Of a DNA stretch of 64,000 nt, positions 17,148 to 25,698 are shown piece after piece. Under the pieces are notes generated by a model. The model had not been told where the DNA came from, searched no databases, and saw only the letters and a list, made by a program, of their open reading frames with translations. The position numbers and the translations under genes are program-made. The stretch spans positions 248,001 through 312,000 of the forward strand of contig NZ_SPQZ01000001.1 of the NCBI RefSeq assembly GCF_004570845.1, read 5' to 3'. Within the stretch, counting starts at the first letter, position 1, and each line of letters starts with the position of its first letter. Origin of the DNA: Orlajensenia leifsoniae (GTDB lineage: Bacteria; Actinomycetota; Actinomycetes; Actinomycetales; Microbacteriaceae).

Positions 17148-19892
17148 TCAGTCCGTGGGGAACCGCTCAGAGAGTTGCCGCCGGGACGTGACGCCCAGTT
17201 TCCGGAACACCTTGCGCAGGTGGTAGTCGACGGTGTTCGCGCTGATGAAAAGCTCTGCCCCGATGTCGGGGTTCGTCTGGCCGCTCGCCGCGAGCCGCGC
17301 TACAGCTGACTCTTGGGGAGTGAGCTCATCCGCCGAGGACGGTGTCTTGCCACCCAGTTTCAACCCGGTCGCTTCCAGCTCACGTCGGGCGCGGGCTGCG
17401 AAGGCAGGTGCTTCGCATTGCTCGAAGATCAGCAACGCTTGCTGAAGCTGCTCGCGCGAGTCGTGCCGGCGTTTCGCCCGCCGTAGCCACTCGCCGTAGA
17501 GCAGGTGCGCGCGTCCGAGCTCGCCAATCGCGCTGGACTGCTCAAGGTGTTCGATGGCCTCGATATACAGCCCCTCTGCCTGGTCGTCGTCAGCCAGGAG
17601 GGCAGCGCTGCGCGCCGAGACTCCACGAATCCAGGGGGTACCTGAGTGAGCGGCAAACCAGGCCAGCTTCTCGGCCGACCCCTTCACAAGGTGCGCATTT
17701 CCACTGCGCACGCCCGCTTCGACGAAGGCGGGCAGCTGCAGATAAGTCACCTGGAGGAACGGTCGCGCGATCATCGGTTGTAGACGCTCGAATGCGTCGC
17801 GGTAATGGCCGTCTGCGATCTCCCGCACGCTGAGCCCCATCATCGCAATGGACCATGCACCCCCGAATCCGGTTGCCAGAATGGCGTCTGCGATCATCTC
17901 AACCTGCGGAATGGGAATGCCAGACCAGGCCAGGTAGGAAGCATCGACGACTTGTTCGGCGTCGTACCCGATCGCCTGCCGCAGCTGTCGCACTTGTTCG
18001 ATGTTGCGGCCGGAGGCGGCTGGGTCTCCCCGCACAAGCTCAAGCGTGCCCAGCAGCCAGAGCGACGTGTCAACCTCGAGCAGCCGTCCCAGTCGCCTGC
18101 CAGCGCGTGCCGACCGTTCGAGCAATTCGATGCCAGCACGTTCCTCCCACAGGGCCATCGTGAGTGCGACAGCTACGCTCCCGAAGTCGAACAGGTCCGC
18201 ATCATCCAAGTCGGACAGCGTCGCCAATGCCACGCGCATCACAGGAACGGCCTGGTCGTACGGAAGCAGTATGTGTGCACTGAGTCCTCTCAGGATGCGG
18301 CACAGCGGGCCGTCGGCGACGTCGACGCCGGCAGCAAGTCGCTGTCCCAACTCGGTCAGCGTCACTCCGTCGACTGACCCCTCTGCCCCCAGCATCAATT
18401 GAAACGCGCGGATCAACGCGCGCTGCTCGAGGTCGGGGACGGCACCGTGAAACAAGCCGGCCGCGCGTAGCATGTCGGCGGCACCAGTGACGATCCGATC
18501 GTGATCGGCGATGAACAGGGCGACCAGGGTGTGGAGTTGCACGACACGGCCAGAGCTCACCCGGTCGAGGCTTGCCATATCGATGCGGCTGATCAGGTCG
18601 AGGGCGAATGTCGCGGCCCCTGCCAATGCGGCCGACTCGGCGGCCGAGAGAAGTCTTTCGGCGCGAGCGGACCCGGCGGGCGTGAGTTCCGCGGCGCGTG
18701 CGAGCAGCCGCGCGCGGGAGGCGGTCCCGCCACGCTCCCCGGCGGTGCGTGCTGCTGCTTCCAACCGCTTCGCGACGGCCTCATCCGTGCCGATGGCAGC
18801 TGCGGCAGCGTGCCAAACGGCCACCTCGGGGCGACCGAGTGCATCCGCCTCCACTCGCAAGACGTCGTGAACGCGTCGCCGATCAGCGTCCGGCATCCCG
18901 TTGTAGACGGCCGACCGAACCAACGCGTGACGGAAGACAACCGAGTCGCGAACCGACGCAAGCTTGCCCCGTTCGACCTCCGCTACAAAGCTCGGGCCGA
19001 TCCCGAGTCGCCCCGCCGCCGCATTGATCAGCTCGATGTCGCCGGTGGACTCGGCCGCGGCGACGAGCAACCACAACCGGGAGTCCGGCGGCAGTTGCTC
19101 GATTCGACGCAGATAGTGGGATTCGAGTCGAGATCCCAAGGGCATCGGCTCCGGCGTGAGCCACGAACTCGTCAGCTGAGACGCAGTGAAATCTCTTGTG
19201 AGATCGACGAGGGCGAGCGGGTTACCGCCGGTTTCCGCAGCGATCTGCGTCGCCAGCAACGGATCGAGAAGCGCCTTCGATTGGTTCAACAACTCCACGG
19301 ACGACAGAGGGTCGAGCCCACCGAGTTCGAATACGGGTACGCCGGCAGCTGCCATGTCGACCTGTTCGTCGGGGCGGGTGCTCAGCACAAGCAACACGCG
19401 TTCAGCCTCGAGCCGCCTGGCGACGAACGCCAACACCTGCAGTGATTCAGCATCCACGAGGTGCACGTCATCGACGATGCAGATGATCGGTTCTTCGTCA
19501 CTTGCGGCTGCGAGCAGGGAGAGCATCCCCAACCCGACGAGATACCGGTCCGGAGGTGGACCGTCGTCCAGTCCGGCCGCTATCCGCAAGGCTGCAGAGT
19601 GGGTCGGCAGAAGCGCCCCCATATGCTGGGTCATCGGTCGGCTGATCCGTTGCAGTGTTGCGTATGGCATCGAGGATTCGGCCTCGAACCCGTCAGCGCG
19701 GATCAACCGTGTACCGTGCATCGCTCCGGAGAACTCGGACAGGAGCGCGGTCTTTCCAACTCCAGGTTCACCCTGAATGAGCAACGAAGCGCCGTGACCG
19801 TTCCGCGAGCCAGCCACCAAGTCGCTTAACCGCTCGAGTTCGGCAGTCCGGCCGATCAGGGGGTGATTCGCGGCATCCATGGCTCGCATCAT
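17148..19892 (-). CDS. LAL-type LuxR-family ATP-binding transcriptional regulator
   Basis: A 914-residue large ATP-binding LuxR regulator. [11 protein letters not shown] near residue 42 is the Walker [14 protein letters not shown] near 137 the Walker B region; the middle (about 280-830) is helical, TPR-like and probably senses ligand; [15 protein letters not shown] to [22 protein letters not shown] (about 848-905) is the LuxR DNA-binding domain. It is upstream of, and on the same strand as, the alpha/beta-hydrolase and MBL genes. ATGs at 19892, 19889 and 19880 are all possible; none has a strong Shine-Dalgarno. Inducer is unknown. Confidence 0.92.
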   Translation of the reverse strand: MMRAMDAANHPLIGRTAELERLSDLVAGSRNGHGASLLIQGEPGVGKTALLSEFSGAMHGTRLIRADGFEAESSMPYATLQRISRPMTQHMGALLPTHSAALRIAAGLDDGPPPDRYLVGLGMLSLLAAASDEEPIICIVDDVHLVDAESLQVLAFVARRLEAERVLLVLSTRPDEQVDMAAAGVPVFELGGLDPLSSVELLNQSKALLDPLLATQIAAETGGNPLALVDLTRDFTASQLTSSWLTPEPMPLGSRLESHYLRRIEQLPPDSRLWLLVAAAESTGDIELINAAAGRLGIGPSFVAEVERGKLASVRDSVVFRHALVRSAVYNGMPDADRRRVHDVLRVEADALGRPEVAVWHAAAAAIGTDEAVAKRLEAAARTAGERGGTASRARLLARAAELTPAGSARAERLLSAAESAALAGAATFALDLISRIDMASLDRVSSGRVVQLHTLVALFIADHDRIVTGAADMLRAAGLFHGAVPDLEQRALIRAFQLMLGAEGSVDGVTLTELGQRLAAGVDVADGPLCRILRGLSAHILLPYDQAVPVMRVALATLSDLDDADLFDFGSVAVALTMALWEERAGIELLERSARAGRRLGRLLEVDTSLWLLGTLELVRGDPAASGRNIEQVRQLRQAIGYDAEQVVDASYLAWSGIPIPQVEMIADAILATGFGGAWSIAMMGLSVREIADGHYRDAFERLQPMIARPFLQVTYLQLPAFVEAGVRSGNAHLVKGSAEKLAWFAAHSGTPWIRGVSARSAALLADDDQAEGLYIEAIEHLEQSSAIGELGRAHLLYGEWLRRAKRRHDSREQLQQALLIFEQCEAPAFAARARRELEATGLKLGGKTPSSADELTPQESAVARLAASGQTNPDIGAELFISANTVDYHLRKVFRKLGVTSRRQLSERFPTD

Positions 19893-20156
19893 ATTGAGTG
19901 GGAAAAGTCGGTGTCACCTACAGATCTCGTCTCTGCCAGTTGCCCCAGGCCCAGGAGCGACTCTGACTGCCCGGAGAGATCCCCCTCGATGCGACCACGT
20001 CGGTGCGGGCGCGTCGGCGGGGGCTGCGTCGGTGGGGCTCTACCGGTCCACCGTGTGTGCGTGCCCGCCCGGTGACCGCTCAGTGCTCGCACCCTGTGGC
20101 GCGGATCCCGATCTTCCTACGCTGGCGGTGACCCGACCCGACCCGAGGAGAACCCC

Positions 20157-21647
20157 ATGTCAGACAACTTGTACGCCGGAAGTTCGAACCAGACGTTCGC
20201 CGAGTCCGAGGTGGAGACGCTGAAACACACGCACGAGGACGCAAGCGGCTTCCTGGACTACGTTGGCCGCTTCGCCGGCGTCAACTTCCATGCCCAGGAC
20301 GGCAACGTGAAGCAGTGGCGCTTCGACGCCGATTTCGACGACTGGCAGGATGCCCTCGGCATGGACTCCGTGAGGGCTTACTATCACTCCAGCCACGGCG
20401 CCATGAACGCCGACGGGGTCTTCAACTCGCCGATGGGTGCGGTGTGGAGCGGACGCAACCGCGCCACCTCTGATCGGATGCGCTTGGCCGACCAGGACCT
20501 GCGCTACCTGTTCCTCAGCACCTGCGACTCAGTGCGGATCGATGGCGGTGACGACCCGTTCCGCACCTGGTCGGCCGCGAATGTCGGCATGCGGATGATC
20601 TTCGGCTACGGCAGCATCTCCTACGACTGGGGCGGCTATGGCGGGGGCTTCTTCGACCGCTGGAACTCGGGCAGCTCGTTCAGCCAGGCGTGGCAGGACA
20701 ACAGCCTGGGCCACCGCACCGATCAGGTGGTCTCCTCTGTGGCCTGCGGCGCGACGGCTGCGGAGGCCCAGAATCGACTCTGGAACGAACGGCTCTTCTC
20801 CGGAAGCCGCGTCGCCGATGACTGGTACTGGTGGCGCTGGGCCGGATCACCTGCGGCGAAGTCGGAGTCCAAGCTCAGCCCCGACGAACTGCCCGCCAGG
20901 TTGCATTTGTCACTCGCCCGCCGAGGCGGCGACCTCGACCGGGTGTCCGACCTCGCCGGCCGATTCGGTGTCGAGGCAGTGACCGCGACGGTCGGCGATC
21001 CCGGGCGGTCCAGCCGCCTGGTCTTCCTGCAGCGCCGGGAGTCGCCACGGCTGGTACTCCTGGCGGACGGCAGCGTCTCGATCACCGTGTCACCGCTCGA
21101 CCGCGCCGCGGAGGTCGCCCCCGACGACGTGCTGCGGGCGGCGGCCGACGAAGCGGCCCGGCAGTTCGATCCGGACGGCGTCCACGACCTCGTCTTCGAC
21201 CAGTTCACCAGCACCAGCCACGCCGGAGTCAGCCGATCCGGCGATGTCGTCGACGCCGAGGTGTCCGACGTCACGGCGCACTACCGGCAGCGGATCGACG
21301 GCACGCCCGTGGCGAGTGGAGGCGACGGACACGTGGCGATCACCCTCGATCGCTCCGGCCGGCTGCACCGCATCCTGGACCGCACCGTCGACGTGCAGGA
21401 ACGCTGGGAGGCCGAGCCGGCATCCGACCAGGGAGAGGGCGAGATGAATGCGCGGGAGGCGCTCGATCGAGCCCAGCACCAGCTGCACGACCCGTGTGAT
21501 CGCGGAGACGTCGACTTCGATCCGGAGACGGATGAGGTCGGCTACCGCCTGCGCGGAGAAGAGGGTTACCTCGTGGCAGTTAGGTCGGTGACCGTCACGG
21601 ATGGCGAGTTCAGCAAGCGCCACCTCGTCGAGGTGCCGCTCAGCTGA
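20157..21647 (+). CDS. DUF6345-type protein with caspase-like His/Cys pair
   Basis: A 496-residue protein with no signal peptide. Its N-terminal 230 residues carry VRAYYHSSHG (His80-Gly81) and, after a short loop, LRYLFLSTCDS (Cys123), the strand-HG and strand-C arrangement of the caspase/clostripain fold, then IFGYGSISYDWGGYGG. This fits the DUF6345 group as I know it. The C-terminal half (about 240-496) looks like repeated alpha/beta units and may be a regulatory or PepSY-like part. GAGGAG precedes the ATG by 7 bases. Peptidase activity is inference from the dyad only; the gene appears monocistronic. Confidence 0.65.
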   Translation: MSDNLYAGSSNQTFAESEVETLKHTHEDASGFLDYVGRFAGVNFHAQDGNVKQWRFDADFDDWQDALGMDSVRAYYHSSHGAMNADGVFNSPMGAVWSGRNRATSDRMRLADQDLRYLFLSTCDSVRIDGGDDPFRTWSAANVGMRMIFGYGSISYDWGGYGGGFFDRWNSGSSFSQAWQDNSLGHRTDQVVSSVACGATAAEAQNRLWNERLFSGSRVADDWYWWRWAGSPAAKSESKLSPDELPARLHLSLARRGGDLDRVSDLAGRFGVEAVTATVGDPGRSSRLVFLQRRESPRLVLLADGSVSITVSPLDRAAEVAPDDVLRAAADEAARQFDPDGVHDLVFDQFTSTSHAGVSRSGDVVDAEVSDVTAHYRQRIDGTPVASGGDGHVAITLDRSGRLHRILDRTVDVQERWEAEPASDQGEGEMNAREALDRAQHQLHDPCDRGDVDFDPETDEVGYRLRGEEGYLVAVRSVTVTDGEFSKRHLVEVPLS

Positions 21648-21750
21648 GCTGCCCAGGTGTGCCCGGCCAGGACGTTGGTAGCAGCTTGCGGGCGACACAC
21701 GCGTCGGGCACTCCACGACAGTAGCGGCATCCGCATGCCACGATGACGCT

Positions 21751-22176
21751 ATGGATCGTTCAGCCTTTGTCGACTACGTGCGCGAGCGCGGCGATGCCGT
21801 CGTGAGCACCGTCGGGCCCGAGGGCGCACCTCAGTCGGCCTACCTGAGCATCACGGCGACCGAGTCAGGCGAGCTCGTCTTCAATGCCCGCGGCGGGTCG
21901 CGCAAGATCGCGAACCTCCGACGCGACCCGCGCATCGCCGTCGTCATCGGCGGCGCCGACAAGACGACCGTGCAGGCGCAGGGCAGGGCCGAGGTGCTCG
22001 AGCCCGGAAGCGCCGAGGCGGCACGGTGCGCCGAGGCCTACGGCCGGGCGTTCCCGTGGTTCGCCGAGTCACTCGCGAAGTCGGAGTTCGAACTCGTTCG
22101 GGTGGACCTCGATTGGGCCAGGTACGGCGACTACCGCGTGGGCCCGCCTGTGTCCGTCGAGGTGGAACTCTCGTGA
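21751..22176 (+). CDS. PPOX-class (pyridoxamine 5'-phosphate oxidase-like) flavin/F420-binding protein
   Basis: A 141-residue split-barrel protein. GDAVVSTVGPEGAPQSAYL near residues 14-32 and FNARGGSRKIANLRRDPRIAVV at 48-69 are the family's strand pairs and phosphate-contacting basic residues. Such small proteins bind FMN, F420 or heme and reduce or sense small molecules; true PNPOx is longer and has a conserved C-terminal segment absent here. It begins about 100 bp after the DUF6345 gene, on the same strand, without evident coupling. Confidence 0.85.
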   Translation: MDRSAFVDYVRERGDAVVSTVGPEGAPQSAYLSITATESGELVFNARGGSRKIANLRRDPRIAVVIGGADKTTVQAQGRAEVLEPGSAEAARCAEAYGRAFPWFAESLAKSEFELVRVDLDWARYGDYRVGPPVSVEVELS

Positions 22177-22318
22177 CCGGAACGGCTGGCGCAGCCGACG
22201 CGTACGGAGCCATGGGCCCCGACCCGGCCGCCAGCGAACCGTGCGGAGGCTCGGTGTTTCGTTGCGCCGCCGGATCGGTGGCTCTGCGACTGTCTCCCTG
22301 ATCAACGACTGCCGAACT

Positions 22319-22531
22319 ATGGTGGGACCTGTGAAGCGAACCTGGCCGTTCCTCGTCCCCGGCGTGATCCTGAGCGGTGTCGGGCTGGTGTGGACCCTGC
22401 AGGGTCTCGGCCTGCTGCGTGGGTCTGCGATGAGCGGTTCCCCCTTGTGGGCGACCATTGGTCCGATCGTTCTACTGGTCGGGTTGGCGCTCATCGGGAT
22501 CGCGATTGGCCGGCGCCGCCGGACGCGGTGA
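22319..22531 (+). CDS. Small two-span membrane protein
   Basis: A 70-residue protein with two hydrophobic helices (FLVPGVILSGVGLVWTLQGL and ATIGPIVLLVGLALIGIAIG) and a basic C-terminus GRRRRTR that should face the cytoplasm. The ATG at 22319 and a GTG at 22331 are both possible; the latter has GGTGGGA just before it. Similar short proteins are common in actinobacteria but have no known function. It ends 17 bp before the convergent methyltransferase gene. Confidence 0.7.
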   Translation: MVGPVKRTWPFLVPGVILSGVGLVWTLQGLGLLRGSAMSGSPLWATIGPIVLLVGLALIGIAIGRRRRTR

Positions 22532-22548
22532 TCGGCGCGATTGAGGAA

Positions 22549-23358
22549 TCACAGCCGCGCTGTCATGGTGATCGCCTGCATGCTGCTCTCGAGGCGACCG
22601 GAGCCGAAACGTGCGACCAGGGCCTGCGCCGCGCCTTCCGTGGCTGCTTGCAGGCCGTCGGCTTCCCGCGATTCGATCTCGGCCTTCACCGGGCTGCCCT
22701 GACACACTCCGATCGCCGCATCACGCGCTGAACCTGCTCGACTGGGCAGGGTCACCGTCTCGGCGGCGACCTCGGAGAAGCCGGACTCGATCAGTTCTGA
22801 GCGGATCAGGTCGACGTCGAAGTACCCGAACGGCACGCGTTCGATGAAGGACGGAGGATCATCCGGATACCGTGCCGCCAACGCTTCCGCGATGATGCGG
22901 GTGACATCGTTGACCGCGAGGCTGTCCCAGACTGTGAATATGAAGGCGCCGTCCCTTGCCAACACGCGGGCGGCCTCTCGGTACGCCCGGATTCGCTCGG
23001 GAAAGAACATCACCCCGAACTGGCAGGCGACGAGATCGAAGCTATTTCCTTGGAAGGGCAGCGCCATCGCGTCGCACTGCGTCCACGTGGCGTGGCCGGA
23101 TCCCGCCGTCGTGGTGGCGACGTCGATCATCGCCTGATTCAGATCCGTGGCGGTGATGGCCGTGTCCTCGCCGAGCACCCGTTCCAGCTCGCGGGTGACG
23201 ACCCCGGTACCAGCCGCGGTCTCGAGCAGGCGCCGCGGGGCGAGCGGTGCGATGCGTTCCGCGATGTCAATCGCGTAGGGCTGGAAGAGCATCGGCGACA
23301 GATAACGCTCGTACAGGACCGGAATGGAGCCTTCGAAGGCGGCATCAGACCTCGGCAT
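22549..23358 (-). CDS. Class I SAM-dependent methyltransferase (UbiE/Methyltransf_11 type)
   Basis: A 269-residue methyltransferase. LLETAAGTGVVTREL at about 44-58 is motif I (E/DxGxGxG variant), ITATDLNQAMID the acidic end of strand 2, FDLVACQFGVMFFP motif II and DGAFIFTVWD motif III. The N-terminus FEGSIPVLYERYLSPMLF is typical of a large actinobacterial group annotated as ubiquinone/menaquinone-like methyltransferases of unknown substrate. The ATG at 23358 matches the group's start; a longer reading is arginine-rich antisense of the neighbouring gene. No pathway neighbours. Confidence 0.9.
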   Translation of the reverse strand: MPRSDAAFEGSIPVLYERYLSPMLFQPYAIDIAERIAPLAPRRLLETAAGTGVVTRELERVLGEDTAITATDLNQAMIDVATTTAGSGHATWTQCDAMALPFQGNSFDLVACQFGVMFFPERIRAYREAARVLARDGAFIFTVWDSLAVNDVTRIIAEALAARYPDDPPSFIERVPFGYFDVDLIRSELIESGFSEVAAETVTLPSRAGSARDAAIGVCQGSPVKAEIESREADGLQAATEGAAQALVARFGSGRLESSMQAITMTARL

Positions 23359-23453
23359 GATTACTCCTCGTCCAAGACCGGCACTGCTCGGTGTGCCGGT
23401 ACGCACAGTATGCGCGTCATCGAAGAGCCGGCGCCACAGAGCAGGCCGCCGTC

Positions 23454-23861
23454 TCAGGCGGCGCGGATGCTGTTGTTGCGCGGGTCGTGGGTGAGTTCGG
23501 CCAGGCCGAGGGCCTCCAGCAGAGGCGGCAGATACATCCCGAACCGGCCGCGGTACCCGTTCCGGAGCCCGTACCAGCCTCCGACCGGATTCTCGGCGGA
23601 ACGACCCCACGCCTCGACGGTGCCGTCGGCTGCATCCTTCTTCTCGTCTGCGGCGCCCAACGGCACCCAGCCTCCCTCCGCGCGGAGCCACGCCGCCAGG
23701 TCGTCCGCCGCGCTGAGGTGGTACTTCAGCGTCGTTGATCCCACGACGCAAACGAGAGCGGGTGGATCGCTCGCTTCGTCGCGATACATCACATAGCTCG
23801 AACTGCCTGGCGCCGTGGTGAGCCTCCAGGGATCGGACTTGGTTCCGTCGCCGTCGACCAT
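23454..23861 (-). CDS. Conserved hypothetical protein, probably DUF6855 family
   Basis: A 135-residue soluble protein beginning MVDGDGTKSDPWRL, with the patterns SSYVMYRDEASDPPALVC, VGSTTLKYHL, TVEAWGRS-ENPVGGWYGL and RGRFGMYLPPLLEALGL. I know this as a compact actinobacterial family of unknown function, most likely DUF6855; the family number is from memory. The ATG at 23861 is preceded by GAGG on the minus strand. It diverges from the next gene and is 95 bp below the methyltransferase start, so probably a single-gene transcript. Confidence 0.75.
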   Translation of the reverse strand: MVDGDGTKSDPWRLTTAPGSSSYVMYRDEASDPPALVCVVGSTTLKYHLSAADDLAAWLRAEGGWVPLGAADEKKDAADGTVEAWGRSAENPVGGWYGLRNGYRGRFGMYLPPLLEALGLAELTHDPRNNSIRAA

Positions 23862-23981
23862 GGTGTCCTCTTCTCGACCCAGCCAGTCTGGCACCGCGGC
23901 CGCGCAGACTCCATGGCCAGGTCCCTCATCGCCCGGACATTGCTCGGATTGCGGGTCTGGTTCGTGGTGGATGATGAACGG

Positions 23982-24866
23982 ATGGAAGAGCGCCGTCGAG
24001 GAGGCAGAACAGCGCCCAGCGATCGCCGGGGCGAGCAGCTCGCCGGGGCGCGGTTCGAAGCGAGCAGACGGCGTCCGGCCGATCTCCTGGGGCAATGGAC
24101 GGGTGACCCGACGGTGCGGCCAAGCGGCGTCGATCTGCGAACGAGCCTGGCGTATGACCTGCTCGCGCTTGACGCCGCGCACGACTACGAGGCGTTGCTG
24201 TTGTCACCAGTCGCGCCGATAGGTGTGACATCGGTGCTAGCGCCAACGTCTCAGGACCGAGTCCTGTCGACCACTCGCGGCACGGAGGTCGTTTCGGATG
24301 CGACGAACGTGCTCGCGCTCGAGTGCGCGCTGCGGCTCCGCCGAGACTCGGCTGCGCATGTTCGTCTCTGCACGGTGCATCAACTTCTTCGCATGCAGCC
24401 GATCAGCGACGAAGGTGGACATTCGAAGCATTTCCGGCTGCTGATGCTCGCCGACGCAGGTGCAGGACTGCCTGAGGACGGCTTCGAAGTCACCGCCGTT
24501 CTCGCTCACCTGGCCATCTACGGGCGCTTGCTCGACGCGGCAGCGCGCGCACACGGACTCGTGTGGGAGCGGCCCGCTCTCATCATCCGTTCGAATGACG
24601 CACTTCCCGCGATCAGCACGCGTCTCACCGTCGCTCTTGCCGATGCCTTCCCAGACGTCGCTGTTCGAGAGGAGTGGCTGGACTCTACCTATTACCGCGG
24701 GCTCCGCATCGGCTACGGCGTCCACGATGCAGCCGGATCCTTTCACGAGATCGTGGACGTCGGAGTCTTCGACTGGGTAGCGCAGCTGACCAGCAACCGA
24801 CGCCACCGATTGGTCGCTAGCGCGATCGGTCTGCAACTCCTTCCCGTGCTCTTCAGCGGATCGTAG
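23982..24866 (+). CDS. Conserved hypothetical protein
   Basis: About 294 residues with no signal peptide or membrane segment. The N-terminal 55 residues are rich in arginine and may be poorly conserved; from about residue 55 on (SLAYDLLALDAAHDYEALLLSPVAPIGVTSVLAPT) the sequence is regular alpha/beta, with TTRGTEVVSDATNVLALE and a C-terminal VGVFDWVAQL. I do not recognise a characterised family. The ATG at 23982 is a guess; a start 69 bp upstream is also open. Confidence 0.6.
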   Translation: MEERRRGGRTAPSDRRGEQLAGARFEASRRRPADLLGQWTGDPTVRPSGVDLRTSLAYDLLALDAAHDYEALLLSPVAPIGVTSVLAPTSQDRVLSTTRGTEVVSDATNVLALECALRLRRDSAAHVRLCTVHQLLRMQPISDEGGHSKHFRLLMLADAGAGLPEDGFEVTAVLAHLAIYGRLLDAAARAHGLVWERPALIIRSNDALPAISTRLTVALADAFPDVAVREEWLDSTYYRGLRIGYGVHDAAGSFHEIVDVGVFDWVAQLTSNRRHRLVASAIGLQLLPVLFSGS

Positions 24867-24928
24867 AGCCGGAAGAGCGCGCCGAACTCGTAGTCGAAGC
24901 CTGTGCTCGCGCAGTCGTTGGACTAGCG

Positions 24929-25318
24929 TTATGCGAGGGCTTTCGACTTCAGGACATCGAACTCGGCCTGTGTGATGGCGCCCGAGTCCAGCAGCGACTT
25001 CGCCGAAGCGATCTCTTCAGTCGCTGACGAAGAGGAGGACTGGGCCACGGACTGGATGTACTCAGCCTGCCTCGCTTGCATCGCCTTCGCCTGTTCCAGC
25101 TGGCGCTCCTGCATGCCACTGCCGCGCGCGATCACGTAGACCAGGATGCCCAGCCACGGAATGAGGATCACGAAGATGATCCAGAGCGTCTTCCCGCCCC
25201 CTCCCAGGTCGCTGCTTCGGAAGATGTCGCCGATCACCCAGAACAAGCACATGAACCAGGCGAAGAACAGGAAGAACTCGAAGAGTGCGAGCAGGAACGA
25301 CCCGTTGTCGTTGAACAT
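24929..25318 (-). CDS. PLD-nuclease-like membrane N-terminus plus SHOCT domain protein
   Basis: A 129-residue protein with two hydrophobic helices (about 8-30 and 45-66, the latter TLWIIFVILIPWLGILVYVI, the PLDc_N-type pattern) followed by a coiled, Gln/Ala-rich linker and a C-terminal SHOCT motif, IASAKSLLDSGAITQAEFDVLKSKAL. SHOCT modules mediate oligomerisation; these membrane proteins are common in actinobacteria and may work in stress responses. The ATG at 25318 has AAGGGAA upstream. It is monocistronic. Confidence 0.85.
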   Translation of the reverse strand: MFNDNGSFLLALFEFFLFFAWFMCLFWVIGDIFRSSDLGGGGKTLWIIFVILIPWLGILVYVIARGSGMQERQLEQAKAMQARQAEYIQSVAQSSSSSATEEIASAKSLLDSGAITQAEFDVLKSKALA

Positions 25319-25496
25319 AAGATTCCCTTTCGGCTGGAGCTTGTCAGACGTCGTCGCAACCAGCGGTAGAAGGGTCGGAACCCGGTTTCCAGCAGTCATG
25401 TCAACGCAAGGTGATTCACGGAGGCTACCAGCGCAAGAGATCTGCCGAATCATACGTTCTGGATGACTCCGAGCAGCCCGACCAGGAGGTCTCGCA

Positions 25497-25638
25497 GGGC
25501 TGTTGTTCAGCGTGCTCGCAATGGTGGCTGAGTTCGAATCCGACCTGATTCGAGCTCGCACTCGGGAAGGCAATGCGGGTGGCGAAGTCGAAGGGCCGGC
25601 TCCGCGGAAAGCAGCCCAAGCACTCCGGCCCACAGCGC
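25497..25638 (+). pseudogene. Serine recombinase (resolvase/invertase) fragment with a one-base frame change
   Basis: GLLFSVLAMVAEFESDLIRARTREG in one frame continues one base later as MRVAKSKGRLRGKQPKHS in the next. Together these are the end of the long helix E and the linker of Tn3/Hin-type serine recombinases, which normally read straight through as TREGM-VAKAKGRLRGKQPK. One extra A at about 25572 splits the frame. The catalytic N-terminus (Ser) and the helix-turn-helix C-terminus are missing or degraded. It marks old mobile DNA at the entry to the accessory region. Confidence 0.75.
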
Positions 25639-25698
25639 GTTCCCGTCCGACCTACCCGACTATGCGGACGACGATCCGCAACTATCGCGGGCGCCGGC

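Noticed and set aside
16225-17226. 333-codon plus-strand frame
   Set aside because: Antisense of the haloperoxidase-like hydrolase, with valine/glycine-rich shadow composition.
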